In this document: positions 8,599-17,247 of the stretch, piece after piece
Layout of the letters: each line of letters opens with the position of its first letter
How positions within the stretch are numbered: the stretch's first letter is position 1
Source of the DNA: Marinobacter sp. DY40_1A1
GTDB lineage: Bacteria > Pseudomonadota > Gammaproteobacteria > Pseudomonadales > Oleiphilaceae
NCBI RefSeq assembly: GCF_016597815.1
Contig: NZ_VCHA01000001.1
Span: 124,001-188,000, forward strand
Reading direction: 5' to 3'
Length of the DNA: 64,000 nt
Program-made: the position numbers and the translations under genes
Notes under the pieces: generated by a model
Seen by the model: the letters and a program-made list of their open reading frames with translations, nothing else
Told to the model about the DNA's origin: nothing
The model's database searches: none

Positions 8599-9366
8599 GT
8601 GACTTTGCGCTTGCGAATACTGTCTGATTTGCACGTTGAGTGTTTTCAGGAAGGTCGTGAACTGCCTGAGGTGGCTGCGGATGTGGTTATCCTGGCCGGT
8701 GATATCCACCGCACAACGGAAGGCCTGGCGTGGGCGGCAGAGCGGTTTGGTGAGCAGGAGATTATCTACGTTGCGGGTAATCATGAGTTCTACGGAACCA
8801 GCATGCCCGAGGCCCGTGAAGCATTGCGTGCCGAAGCCCAGCGACTAGGGATTCACCTGCTAGATAACGATACGGTAGATATTGATGGCGTGCGGTTTCA
8901 CGGCACCACACTATGGACAGATTTTGCTTTGTATTCTGGTCAACCTAACGATGATCCAGTGGGCACCCGTCAGCGCGCCCAGGCGTTCATGCCGGATTTT
9001 CGAATTATCCAGCAGCCAGCAGGTGAGGTGTTTACGGTTGATGAGAGCCAGAGGTTGCATGCCGAAGCCATCGCCTGGCTTGAGGCAGAATTAAGCGAGC
9101 CTGTGCCCGGGCCGCGAGTGGTGGTTAGCCACCATGCACCCTTGCCAGAGTGTATACCGCCCAAGTACCAGGGCGACTCCCTGTCGCCAGCTTTTGCTTC
9201 GAACTTGCGGGCGCTGATGGGGAGGATGGATCTGTGGGTTCACGGCCATGTTCATGAGCCCGTTGATTTGCAGGTTGAAGGTACCCGCGTATTCGCCAAC
9301 CCGGGAGCTTATCCCAGAGAATATGACCCACCGCTGTTTGCTGCAGACAGAATTATCGAGGTGTGA
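8599..9366 (+). CDS. Calcineurin-like metallophosphoesterase
   Basis: A 255-residue metallophosphoesterase with all five family motifs: D-x-H (LSDLHVE, about 9-15), GDIH (about 34-37), GNHEF (about 60-64), a VVSHHAP block (about 174-180), and GHVHEP (about 215-220). These ligate two metals and predict hydrolysis of phosphomono- or phosphodiesters. The substrate is unknown: nucleotides, cyclic nucleotides and nucleic acid ends are possible. The start is GTG 8599 with GAGGAG 2-8 nt upstream. It follows DUF1643 by 33 nt on the same strand and may belong to the same transcript as dinD. No signal peptide, so cytoplasmic. Confidence 0.88.
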   Translation: MTLRLRILSDLHVECFQEGRELPEVAADVVILAGDIHRTTEGLAWAAERFGEQEIIYVAGNHEFYGTSMPEAREALRAEAQRLGIHLLDNDTVDIDGVRFHGTTLWTDFALYSGQPNDDPVGTRQRAQAFMPDFRIIQQPAGEVFTVDESQRLHAEAIAWLEAELSEPVPGPRVVVSHHAPLPECIPPKYQGDSLSPAFASNLRALMGRMDLWVHGHVHEPVDLQVEGTRVFANPGAYPREYDPPLFAADRIIEV

Positions 9367-9468
9367 GTGCATAACCGGTCTTATGGCATCACGGCTTTGA
9401 TTTATGCCATTCAACTATTCCCATAAACCAGTATCATGAATGCTTCATTTAAAGGTTGAGTGAATATC

Positions 9469-10035
9469 ATGACAGCAGATTTGAATAGTCGGCACGGATT
9501 GAACCCTGCGCACAGTGAATTGGTAGAGGCGTGCAAAGTTATTGAGCCATGCAAAGCCCTCGATATGGGCTGCTCCAACGGGCGTAACGCCTTATACCTG
9601 AGCCAGCTTGGTTTTGATGTGACGGCCGTGGACAACAACCCTGGCGCTATCAGCATGCTGCAGCAAATTGTCAGCAAAGAGGGGATCGCCAATGTTGAGG
9701 CGAGGGTATACGACATCAATAACGCCGAGCTTGGGGCGGATTATGGGCTGATTGCCTGCACTGTCACCTTGATGTTTCTCGATCCGGCCCGTGTGGGTGC
9801 AGTGATTGCTGACATGCAGAAGCGCACTCTGCCCGGTGGCTATAATCTGATTGTTTGCGCCATGAATACCCCGGAATACCCATGTCCCGTTCCCTTCCCG
9901 TTTACCCTTGAGTCGGGGCAGCTGAGAACAGCTTATGAGGGATGGGAGCTGGTTAAGTACAACGAGGATCTGGGCACCATGCATAATGGTGCCCAGTTGC
10001 AGTTTGCTACCATGTTGGCGCGGAAACCTGGTTAG
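9469..10035 (+). CDS. tehB: TehB-like SAM-dependent methyltransferase
   Basis: A 188-residue class I methyltransferase resembling E. coli TehB (197 residues) along most of its length: LNPAHSELVEACKVI, motif I in ALDMGCSNGRNALYLS (GxGxG replaced by GCSNG, as in TehB's GCGNG), and the TehB-typical LPGGYNLIVCAMNTPEYPCPVPFPF region followed by YEGWELVKYNEDLG. TehB methylates tellurite and related oxyanions with SAM; without TehA here, the physiological substrate could be another thiopurine-like or chalcogen compound. A GTG at 9460 with AAAGG 4 nt upstream is an alternative start; ATG 9469 gives a more usual N-terminus. No partner gene is adjacent. Confidence 0.85.
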   Translation: MTADLNSRHGLNPAHSELVEACKVIEPCKALDMGCSNGRNALYLSQLGFDVTAVDNNPGAISMLQQIVSKEGIANVEARVYDINNAELGADYGLIACTVTLMFLDPARVGAVIADMQKRTLPGGYNLIVCAMNTPEYPCPVPFPFTLESGQLRTAYEGWELVKYNEDLGTMHNGAQLQFATMLARKPG

Positions 10036-10040
10036 ATGCA

Positions 10041-10868
10041 GTGATCGCTTATCAAAAACAACTGCTCATGATAGTTGCCACTGGCTGGATCTCGGCCGCA
10101 GGCGCCAATGACGCTTGTCTGGCGTCTGCCCAGTCTGACCTGGAGCGTCTGTACTGCGAGGTTGTCGAACTTGGAGGCGGTGCAGGGCTTCCTTCTATGG
10201 TGGATTTCAAACGCAATGACCCAAAGGTGCAGGCGCTGTTGTTACGGCAGCCTGCCAAGCGTTTGAGCCTTACACTGCCTGAGGTTTCGGCCGGGCGTGA
10301 ATCTGAATCCAAGCCCGCACGCAAGCCAGCGGCGGCCGAACCGCAGCGGGAACCGGCGAAGGAGTCCGTCTCTGAACCGTCGGTTGCCCAAGGCTTGGCG
10401 GATTGCCAATTGAGGGGAGAGCTGATTCAGTGCCCGAATACGGCATTCAAGTTAGCAGGAAATCGCACGCTGGCATCACTGGAAGATGGTGTTCTGGAGC
10501 CGGGTAACCGCCTGGGAATCGTGCCTTTCAACGGCGCCCGTAGTGATGATGAGGCCGTGCGATCCTACCTTTCAACAGCTTATGATCGTTACATCCCCAA
10601 AATGCTGGCCATTGGTCTTGGCGCAAACACCATGAGCTTCACGGCATTTCATAACGCCTTTCACACCCTTGAAAGCGGCGGCGTGGATTTCTCCGAGCGT
10701 ATGGAGAAGACCTACGAGTTGCTCAAGCAGGATCGAAAAACTTTGGGCGTGAAAGCTCGCTATCACGATGAACTGCCTGAAAACCTGGCTCAGTGTGTGA
10801 CCATCGATCGCAGTATCATTGTGTGTGACAACGTCGGGACCAACTGGGTGTTTGTTCGCACAAAGTAG
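10041..10868 (+). CDS. Exported protein of unknown function
   Basis: A 275-residue protein I do not recognise. The first 22 residues are hydrophobic and end in ISAAGAND, consistent with a cleaved signal peptide; an internal ATG (10068) would shorten it. Six cysteines (CLAS, YCEV, DCQLRGELIQCPN, QCVTIDRSIIVCDN) suggest disulfides in the periplasm. Residues about 85-125 are a low-complexity Pro-Glu-Lys-Ser linker separating an N-terminal helical part from a compact C-terminal domain (about 130-275) which carries FNGARSDDEAVRSYLSTAY and a GTNWVFVRTK end. It starts at GTG, 5 nt after the tehB-like stop, so it is likely co-transcribed with it. It converges with the response regulator gene with only 8 nt between stops. 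Confidence 0.65.
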   Translation: MIAYQKQLLMIVATGWISAAGANDACLASAQSDLERLYCEVVELGGGAGLPSMVDFKRNDPKVQALLLRQPAKRLSLTLPEVSAGRESESKPARKPAAAEPQREPAKESVSEPSVAQGLADCQLRGELIQCPNTAFKLAGNRTLASLEDGVLEPGNRLGIVPFNGARSDDEAVRSYLSTAYDRYIPKMLAIGLGANTMSFTAFHNAFHTLESGGVDFSERMEKTYELLKQDRKTLGVKARYHDELPENLAQCVTIDRSIIVCDNVGTNWVFVRTK

Positions 10869-10876
10869 AGCGTGGT

Positions 10877-11560
10877 TTACAGCTTTTTGTAGCGCCGTTC
10901 TGGCCGGCCGATGCTGCCATAGCTGACTTCGGCCACAACGGTGCCTGTGCCTGTCATGTATTCCAGATAACGCCTGGCAGTTGTGCGGGATGCGCCCATG
11001 GCGTTGCCCACTTCTTCAGCGCTCCAGGGCTTGCCGCCGGCAATCAATTCGCGAATCTTGTCCAGGGTTATAACATCAATGCCTTTTGGCAGGCGGTGAT
11101 TGTGATCCTGGTTTGTGTCGCCGGAATTGCGAGGGAGTATGGCGTCTACTTCATCCTGCCCCAGGTGTTTTAGTGCGGACAGGCGCGCAAGATGGTCGCG
11201 AAACCGGTTGATGGCTTCTTCCAGGCGCTCGAATACCAGTGGCTTCAGAATGTAGTCAAACACGCCCCCGCGCAGGGCAGTGCGTAGTGTTTCCACTTCT
11301 TTGGCGGCGGTGATCAGAATGATATCGGTGCTGTTGTCGCTGGCGCGCAGTTCGCGCAATAAATCCAGCCCGCTGCCGTCGGGAAAATACACGTCCAGCA
11401 ATATCAAATCAGGTTGCAGCACTTCAGCCTGTTCCCGGGCATCGGCCAGGGTATGGGCTATGCCGCACAGCTCCACCTGATCCAGGCGCTGAACAAAGCG
11501 GCGCTGGATTTCTGCAATCTGGCGGTCGTCTTCGGCGATCAGCAGTCGGATGGGGGGCAC
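10877..11560 (-). CDS. CitB/DcuR-type response regulator
   Basis: A 227-residue two-component regulator. The receiver domain (1-120) has Glu10-Asp11-Asp12, phosphoacceptor Asp56 (LILLDVYFPDGSG) and Lys106 (LKPLVF). The C-terminal domain (about 155-227) carries a winged-HTH/HTH pattern (WSAEEVGNAMGASRTTARRYLEYM) typical of CitB and DcuR. It starts inside the kinase gene with a 22-nt overlap (11539-11560), so the pair is translationally coupled. Together with the divergent tctCBA operon, the likely job is to activate carboxylate transporter genes upon substrate sensing. Confidence is high for the family and moderate for the target. Confidence 0.92.
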   Translation of the reverse strand: MPPIRLLIAEDDRQIAEIQRRFVQRLDQVELCGIAHTLADAREQAEVLQPDLILLDVYFPDGSGLDLLRELRASDNSTDIILITAAKEVETLRTALRGGVFDYILKPLVFERLEEAINRFRDHLARLSALKHLGQDEVDAILPRNSGDTNQDHNHRLPKGIDVITLDKIRELIAGGKPWSAEEVGNAMGASRTTARRYLEYMTGTGTVVAEVSYGSIGRPERRYKKL

Positions 11561-13185
11561 GATGGGCTCCTGCCTGTTGGTTTTTTGGGTAAGTATAGAG
11601 TGAAGCGACTGCCACCAGCCACGCTCAGGTTTTCCACCGTAATCGAGCCGCCCCAGCTATCCAGAAACTTGCGTACCAAATGTAGCCCAAATCCGTGCTC
11701 ATGGCCGGCTTTGCTGGTTACGCCCTTCTCGAAAATCTGGTTTTGCAGTTCCGGTGCGACACCGGGGCCTTGATCCTCCACTTCAAAAATCAGCTCCTGG
11801 CCAAGATCTGTCATAGACAACTGTACTCTGCCGTTTGGGCCAGTGTGGCGGCGGGTGGCTTCCAGTGCGTTATCAATCAGGTTGCCAAGTACGCTGACCA
11901 GCTGATCGCGGGGCAGGTTGTCTGGCAGGTCGGTCATCTGGCTGTCCGGGTCTATGTCCAGATGCAGGCCCATTTCCCGCGCCCGGTTATGTTTGCCCAG
12001 CAGGCAGCCGGCAATGATGGGGTCTGGTACGGCCTCCAGCAGCAGGTGAATCAACGCCTGATGACTACTCACTTCGCTGCCGATAAGCCCCAGCGCATCG
12101 TTGTAGGCGCCCAGTTGAATCAATCCGGCAATGGTGTGCAGTTTGTTGGAGTATTCGTGCGTCTGGCTACGCAGAGTGTCGGCGTATTGCTGGATGTGGG
12201 TGAGTTGCTGGCTAACGTGGTCCAGCTCGTTGCGCAGGCGGAAGCTGGCCACTACCCCGATAATGTCGTCGCCCTGGCGCATGGGCAGTCTGTTGACCAC
12301 CATCTGCTTGTTGCGAAGCCATACCTCGCGATCGAAATCCGGTATGCCACTGCTCAATACCGACATCAGGTCGCTTTCGGGGAGTATGTCCAGAATGGGG
12401 CGGCCGGCTACGGGCGTGTCCTCATCCAGGCCCAGGGTGGTCAGTGCGGCCAGGTTAACGGTGGTTATAATGCCGTCGCGATTGATGGCAATAATGCCCT
12501 CACGCACCGATTGCAGTGTGGCATCCCGCTCCTGGAACAGGCCGGCAATTTCTTCCGGCTCCAAACCAAAAATTGCACGCTTGAAGCGGCTGGCAATCAC
12601 CACCGCCGCGAGAATACTTATCAGCAACACCACGCCTAGTACGCCGTACAGTATGAAGTTGTAGTGCTGCACAGTGGCCTCTACCTGGGCCACGCTGTAC
12701 CCCACTGACACTATCCCGATGATGGCGCCATTAGTGGGGTCAAGTACCGGGGCTTTGCCGCGCATGGACTCGCCCAGATTCCCCATGGCGCGGGCAATAT
12801 AGCCTTCGCCCTCCACCAGGGCCTTGTGGCCGTAGTCGCCATCATCGTCGGCCATGGAGTGGCCAATGCGGGCGGGGGAAGGGTGGGCCAGACGGATGGC
12901 ATCGTGGTCGCCAATAACAATAAACAGGGCTTCGTTGGTGGTGGCAAGCGTGTGGGTGAGGGTGTTCAGGTCTTCAACGTTGCGTTGCTGAATGCCGTTG
13001 ATAATCGCAGGGCTTGCGGCGATGGTTTTAGCCACCATCAAGGCGCGCTGGCCAATCTCGTTATACAGGGATTCGCTGAGGTAGTAGCCGGCAAACAGCC
13101 CAATAAGCAAGGTTTGCAACACGCTCACCAGGCCCAGGGTGAGAATCATGCGGGTTTTGAGCTTTGTGCGTCGCTTTGCAGGCAT
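11539..13185 (-). CDS. CitA/DcuS-type sensor histidine kinase
   Basis: A 548-residue membrane kinase. Two membrane helices (about 13-34 and 178-200) bracket a periplasmic sCache/PAS-like sensor domain that in CitA and DcuS binds citrate or C4-dicarboxylates. A cytoplasmic PAS domain (about 215-325) follows, then the phosphoacceptor region with the family motif SQTHEYSNKLHTIAGL, and the HATPase domain with N box (LGNLIDNALEA), DQGPGV and GFGLHLVRK. The start ATG at 13185 precedes a basic RRTKLKTR stretch and helix 1. It overlaps the response regulator gene by 22 nt. Gene order kinase-regulator, divergent from tctC by 182 nt, matches the layout of tctDE/citAB systems. Confidence 0.92.
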   Translation of the reverse strand: MPAKRRTKLKTRMILTLGLVSVLQTLLIGLFAGYYLSESLYNEIGQRALMVAKTIAASPAIINGIQQRNVEDLNTLTHTLATTNEALFIVIGDHDAIRLAHPSPARIGHSMADDDGDYGHKALVEGEGYIARAMGNLGESMRGKAPVLDPTNGAIIGIVSVGYSVAQVEATVQHYNFILYGVLGVVLLISILAAVVIASRFKRAIFGLEPEEIAGLFQERDATLQSVREGIIAINRDGIITTVNLAALTTLGLDEDTPVAGRPILDILPESDLMSVLSSGIPDFDREVWLRNKQMVVNRLPMRQGDDIIGVVASFRLRNELDHVSQQLTHIQQYADTLRSQTHEYSNKLHTIAGLIQLGAYNDALGLIGSEVSSHQALIHLLLEAVPDPIIAGCLLGKHNRAREMGLHLDIDPDSQMTDLPDNLPRDQLVSVLGNLIDNALEATRRHTGPNGRVQLSMTDLGQELIFEVEDQGPGVAPELQNQIFEKGVTSKAGHEHGFGLHLVRKFLDSWGGSITVENLSVAGGSRFTLYLPKKPTGRSPSCPPSDC

Positions 13186-13367
13186 AGGCTTTATTCAGAG
13201 TCGTCTATTGGCGGCAGGGTTCAGGGTAAATCACCCTAACGGGCTTTGCCCGTGAACTTTATGAACAAAAAGCACAGTAGTTTTTTTAAGTGAGTTACGC
13301 TCGCAAACTTCAGCAAATACGGATTGCCTTCTAGTCTGTTTATTGAAACAACAACGAGGTGATCAAT
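13186..13367. promoter_or_regulatory. Divergent control region between citAB-like genes and tctC
   Basis: This 182-nt region must hold the promoters for both the two-component genes and tctCBA. Visible elements are a 5-bp inverted repeat AGGGT-aaatc-ACCCT (13223-13237), a palindrome ACGGGC-TTT-GCCCGT (13239-13253), and an AT-rich run near 13262-13292. Either repeat could be a regulator site; which one is an inference. GAGG at 13356-13359 is the tctC ribosome binding site. Confidence 0.55.
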
Positions 13368-14345
13368 ATGTTTTTCAAAACAACAATAGCATTTGCAGCA
13401 GCGGCTGCGTTCAGTATGTCTGCCATGGCCTGGGAGCCCAGCGGAAAAGTTGAGTGTCTGGCACCGGCTGACCCCGGCGGCGGTTGGGATTTTACCTGCC
13501 GCAGTGTGGGTAAGGTTATGCAGGAGCTGGACCTGGTAAGTGGTTCAGTACAAACCGTGAACATGGCGGGCGCAGGTGGCGGTGTTGCTTATGCCCACAC
13601 CGTAAGTAAGCGTAAAAACGACGACAAACTGATTGTTGCGGCCTCTACCGCTACTACCACCCGGCTGGCTCAAAAGCAGTTCCCGGGGATGGATGCCTCC
13701 ATGGTTAAGTGGGTTGGCGCTTTGGGCGCAGACTACGGCATTATCGCGGTAAGCAAAAACTCAAAATATGAAAACCTGAACCAGCTGATGGATGCGGTGA
13801 AAGAGAATCCGCGATCAGTCAAATTCGCTGGCGGCAGTGCCCGTGGCGGCTGGGATCACCTCAAGGTGCTCATAGCAGCAAAGGCTGCAGGTGCTGAGAA
13901 ACTGCCTTCTATTCCTTACCTGTCGTACAACAACGGTGGCGAAGCCATGACACAAGTGGTTGGCGGCCAGGTGGACGCATTCACGGGTGACGTATCCGAA
14001 GCCACTGGCTTTATGGAATCCGGTGATTTGCGCGTGCTGGCGGTGCTGTCAGAAGAGCGCCTGCCGGGCAAGTTCGGCGACATTCCTACCGCTCGTGAGC
14101 AGGGCATTGATGCCCTCGGCCCTAACTGGCGCGGATTTTACATGCCAAAAGACACCTCCGCAGAAGCGCAGCAGTATTGGGTAGACGCAGTCGACACCCT
14201 TTACGCCAGCGATGAGTGGAAGGCGGTCATGAAAAATAACGGCTTGATTTCATTCCACCCGAAAGCCGGTGAGTTTGAAAGCTTTGTAACCAACCAGGTG
14301 CAGGACATTGAAACCCTGTCCCGGGAAATTGGTCTACTGAAATGA
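13368..14345 (+). CDS. tctC: Tripartite tricarboxylate transporter, substrate-binding protein
   Basis: A 325-residue periplasmic binding protein of the TctC/Bug family. Residues 1-21 form a signal peptide ending in MSAMA before WEPSGKVE. The family signature ADPGGGWDFTCRSVGKVM (near 31-48) and the PNWRGFYMPK block (near 250-259) are present. It captures a carboxylate and delivers it to TctAB. I chose ATG 13368 rather than GTG 13359 because GAGG then lies 8 nt upstream and the signal peptide is standard. It overlaps tctB by 4 nt (ATGA). The ligand could be citrate, another tricarboxylate, or an aromatic or dicarboxylic acid; Bug proteins vary widely. Confidence 0.93.
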   Translation: MFFKTTIAFAAAAAFSMSAMAWEPSGKVECLAPADPGGGWDFTCRSVGKVMQELDLVSGSVQTVNMAGAGGGVAYAHTVSKRKNDDKLIVAASTATTTRLAQKQFPGMDASMVKWVGALGADYGIIAVSKNSKYENLNQLMDAVKENPRSVKFAGGSARGGWDHLKVLIAAKAAGAEKLPSIPYLSYNNGGEAMTQVVGGQVDAFTGDVSEATGFMESGDLRVLAVLSEERLPGKFGDIPTAREQGIDALGPNWRGFYMPKDTSAEAQQYWVDAVDTLYASDEWKAVMKNNGLISFHPKAGEFESFVTNQVQDIETLSREIGLLK

Positions 14346-14788
14346 CTGGCCTGGGCGACCGTATTCTGGGCTTGTGCCTGTTGGTGCTGGCGGTTGCCTA
14401 TGGCTGGGTGGCGCAACAGTGGCCTGAACCCTTCGGTGGTACCGAGGGGGTAGGGCCGGAAACCTTCCCCACCATGCTGGCCGTTGTGCTGGTGGTGGGG
14501 AGCCTGTACCTGATGATCAAGCCGGATGCCGATACCCAGTGGCCTGTTGGGAAAACAGCCCTGGAGTTGGTGGTTTCGATCATTGTGCTGGTGGTTTACG
14601 CGCTGCTGCTTGAGCCATTGGGCTTTGTTATCTCCACTACCCTGGCGGTTGGCACTTTGAGCTGGCGCATGGGGGCACCTGCTAAATCAGCGTTTGCAAT
14701 TGGGCTGCTCAGTGCCGTTGTGGTGTTCGGGTTGTTTAACTATGGCTTGTCTCTGAGCCTGCCCACTGGCTTGCTGGGAGGCTTTTAA
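14342..14788 (+). CDS. tctB: Tripartite tricarboxylate transporter, small membrane subunit
   Basis: A 148-residue membrane protein with four predicted helices (about 7-23, 41-58, 70-95, 115-140) and the poor sequence conservation typical of TctB. The conserved elements WPEPFGGTEGVGPETFP and a TTLAVGTLSWRMGA loop fit the family. It is the small subunit of a secondary carboxylate transporter and partners TctA. ATG overlaps the tctC stop by 4 nt and tctA begins 2 nt after its own stop, so the three are translated together in fixed order C-B-A. Confidence 0.9.
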   Translation: MTGLGDRILGLCLLVLAVAYGWVAQQWPEPFGGTEGVGPETFPTMLAVVLVVGSLYLMIKPDADTQWPVGKTALELVVSIIVLVVYALLLEPLGFVISTTLAVGTLSWRMGAPAKSAFAIGLLSAVVVFGLFNYGLSLSLPTGLLGGF

Positions 14789-14790
14789 CC

Positions 14791-16317
14791 ATGGAAACAC
14801 TTGGCTTTCTGATGGACGGGTTTGCGGTGGCGTTAACGCCGTACAACCTGATGTTTGCGCTCTTTGGTGCCTTCGTGGGCACCCTGATTGGCTGCCTGCC
14901 AGGCCTGGGCCCGGCGAATGGTGTGGCCATTCTGATACCTCTTGCCTTTACCTTGGGCTTGCCGCCTGAAACGGCAATGATTCTGCTCACATCGGTTTAT
15001 GCGGGTGCCATGTACGGCGGCCGGATTTCATCGATCCTGCTGAATATCCCGGGCGATGAGCCAGCCATGATGACCTGCCTTGATGGCTACCCCATGGCGA
15101 AAAAAGGCCGTGCGGCAGATGCCTTGGCAATCTCGGCGATTGCCTCCTTTGCGGGCAGTCTGATCGGGACCTTGGGGCTGATCATGCTGGCGCCAGTGCT
15201 GGCGCGCTTTGCGCTGACCTTTGGGCCGGCGGAATACTTCGCGCTGTTCTTGCTCGCCTTCGCTACGCTGGGAGGCATAACCGGCAAGAACCCGATGAAG
15301 ACGGTGATTGCAGCTGCGCTGGGCATCATGATTTCCACAGTGGGAATCGATATCTCTACCGGCACCCAGAGGTACACCGGGGGCGTGCTGGAGCTGTATG
15401 AGGGCATCGATTTCATTTTGGCGATTGTGGGTCTGTTTGCCATATCCGAGCTTCTGTTTTTTGTAGAAGCACGCATGGGCAAAGGCCGTAGCAAAGTGAA
15501 TATGGGCAAGCTGACGCTGACCTTCAAAGAGATTGTATCGACAATTCCCACTCAGCTGCGTGGTGGTGTGCTCGGCTTTATTGCCGGAGTTCTGCCAGGC
15601 GCGGGGGCCTCATTGGGAAGCTTTATAAGCTACACCCTTGAGAAGTCGGTGCTCGGCAAAAAAGGCCGCTTTGGAGAAGGTGATATTCGTGGTGTAGTGG
15701 CGCCGGAAGCCGGTAACAATGGTGCCGCGTCGGGTGCCTTGGTACCCATGCTAACCTTGGGTGTACCCGGAAGTGGTACTACAGCAGTATTGCTGGCGAT
15801 GTTGATTTCCCTCAATATTACGCCTGGGCCTCTGATGTTCACCCAGAATGCGGATATTGTGTGGGGTGTAATCGCCGCACTGCTGATTGGTAACGTATTG
15901 CTGCTGATACTGAACATTCCGATGATCGGAGTGTTTGTAAGGCTGCTGTCCGTACCGCCTATGTACCTGCTGCCAATCGTCACCATGGTGGCGTTTGTAG
16001 GTATCTACTCCATCAGCCACAGCACCTTTGATCTGTACTTCATGATTCTGTTTGGTGTTGGCGGTTATGTTCTGCGAAAGCTGGAAATTCCTTTGGTTCC
16101 CATTATTCTGGGCCTGTTGTTAGGGCCCGAAATGGAAAAGAACCTGGGCCATGCGCTGATTCTGTCTGACGGTGATTGGACCACACTCTGGTCGAGCCCC
16201 CTGTCGATAGGATTGTGGCTGGTAGCCGGACTTGGTTTGGTGTTGCCGACATTGGTTGGGCCGATTCTGCGCCGCCGCATGCGCAATGCGATAAAGGAAG
16301 GGCCTGTTAGCGATTAA
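14791..16317 (+). CDS. tctA: Tripartite tricarboxylate transporter, large permease subunit
   Basis: A 508-residue polytopic protein of about 12 helices, the usual TctA size. Family motifs are clear: GTLIGCLPGLGPANGVAILIPL near 29-50, YGGRISSILLNIPGDEPAMMTCLDGYPMA near 74-102, and the second-half repeat GVLPGAGASLGSFISY followed by GAASGALVPMLTLGVPGSGTTAV. The two Gly/Pro-rich repeats mark the inverted-repeat permease fold driven by an ion gradient. A terminator follows 43 nt after the stop, closing the tctCBA operon. Start ATG lies 2 nt after the tctB stop. Confidence 0.94.
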   Translation: METLGFLMDGFAVALTPYNLMFALFGAFVGTLIGCLPGLGPANGVAILIPLAFTLGLPPETAMILLTSVYAGAMYGGRISSILLNIPGDEPAMMTCLDGYPMAKKGRAADALAISAIASFAGSLIGTLGLIMLAPVLARFALTFGPAEYFALFLLAFATLGGITGKNPMKTVIAAALGIMISTVGIDISTGTQRYTGGVLELYEGIDFILAIVGLFAISELLFFVEARMGKGRSKVNMGKLTLTFKEIVSTIPTQLRGGVLGFIAGVLPGAGASLGSFISYTLEKSVLGKKGRFGEGDIRGVVAPEAGNNGAASGALVPMLTLGVPGSGTTAVLLAMLISLNITPGPLMFTQNADIVWGVIAALLIGNVLLLILNIPMIGVFVRLLSVPPMYLLPIVTMVAFVGIYSISHSTFDLYFMILFGVGGYVLRKLEIPLVPIILGLLLGPEMEKNLGHALILSDGDWTTLWSSPLSIGLWLVAGLGLVLPTLVGPILRRRMRNAIKEGPVSD

Positions 16318-16359
16318 GCGCCAAGGTCAGCCGTTTCGGCGGGTATTATGAAAGATGTG

Positions 16360-16383
16360 CACCGGGCTTTGCCCGGTGTTTTT
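16360..16383 (+). terminator. Intrinsic terminator after tctA
   Basis: CACCGGGC and GCCCGGTG (16360-16367 and 16371-16378) form a perfect 8-bp stem with a TTT loop, followed by five T. It separates tctCBA from the TSUP gene, whose start lies 22 nt further on. Confidence 0.9.
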
Positions 16384-16405
16384 ATTTATCGAAGCACAGG
16401 AAGTT

Positions 16406-17230
16406 ATGTCAGACTTTTCTCTAATCCAGTATGCCCTGGTCGCACTGATTTTTATCTGGAGCGGGTTCGTGCGCTCTGGCCTGGGCTTTGGCGGAGCGGT
16501 GCTGTCGCTGCCGTTCCTGTTGCTGGTGAAAGACGACCCGCTAATCTTCCTGCCCATCATTGCGGTGCACCTGCTGTTTTTCTCATCTTTGACCATCTGG
16601 ATGAACAATCGCAAAAGTCGCACCGGCAAAACCGGTGATGGTAGCCAAAAGCTGACCGGGTTCGGGCCAGATGCAGCCGCAAAAGCACCCGAAGGCACGG
16701 TTGATTGGTCCTACCTCTGGCGGATGCTGGGCATCATGCTGGTGCCCAAATTGATTGGCGTGTTCGGCCTGTTTACGCTGCCCCCACATGTACTGAGCGC
16801 GATTATTTTCGTCATTGTCGCGATCTACTCTGTGTCGTACATCATCAACCGACCTTTCCGCAGCAGAAGTAAAACCGTGGATGTGATCTTGCTGATGGCC
16901 GGTGGTTATATCAGCGGCACCTCGCTGATCGGTGCACCGCTGATTATTGCAGTTGCGTCCCAGCACGTTGCGCGGGAGAAGCTGCGAGATACCTTGTTTG
17001 GCCTGTGGTTTATTCTGGTGTTGATCAAGCTGGCGGCATTCATCTGGGTTGGGCTTGATCTGCAGTTAATCCACCACCTTTGGTTACTGCCGTGTGCTGC
17101 GGTGGGGCATGTGATCGGGCTACGTTTTCACGAGCGTATTCTGAAGGCGGAAACACCGGTGTTTTTCCGCATGCTGGGGGTGGTGCTGTTGGTGGTCAGT
17201 AGTGTGGGTATGGTTAGCGCGTTTTTGTGA
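16406..17230 (+). CDS. TSUP family permease (TauE/SafE)
   Basis: A 274-residue membrane protein with about eight predicted helices and the N-terminal signature FVRSGLGFGGAVLSLPFLLL of the TauE/SafE (TSUP) family, which exports or imports sulfite, sulfoacetate, thiosulfate or organic anions. The second-half repeat GGYISGTSLIGAPLII confirms the two-fold architecture. A cytoplasmic loop of about 45 residues (72-115) is longer than usual. I chose ATG 16406 since CAGGAAG stands just upstream and an earlier ATG (16355) would start inside the terminator stem. It converges with the AAA ATPase gene 17 nt away. A terminator separates it from tctA, so it may have its own promoter or rely on leakage. Confidence 0.88.
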   Translation: MSDFSLIQYALVALIFIWSGFVRSGLGFGGAVLSLPFLLLVKDDPLIFLPIIAVHLLFFSSLTIWMNNRKSRTGKTGDGSQKLTGFGPDAAAKAPEGTVDWSYLWRMLGIMLVPKLIGVFGLFTLPPHVLSAIIFVIVAIYSVSYIINRPFRSRSKTVDVILLMAGGYISGTSLIGAPLIIAVASQHVAREKLRDTLFGLWFILVLIKLAAFIWVGLDLQLIHHLWLLPCAAVGHVIGLRFHERILKAETPVFFRMLGVVLLVVSSVGMVSAFL

Positions 17231-17247
17231 TGCCCAAGGCGTCAACG

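Noticed and set aside
11695-12639. Plus-strand frame opposite the sensor kinase gene
   Set aside because: Antisense shadow; sequence is low in motif content and lacks a ribosome binding site.
13239-13253. GGGC-TTT-GCCC palindrome as a terminator
   Set aside because: No T-run follows and it lies between divergent promoters, where an operator is more plausible.
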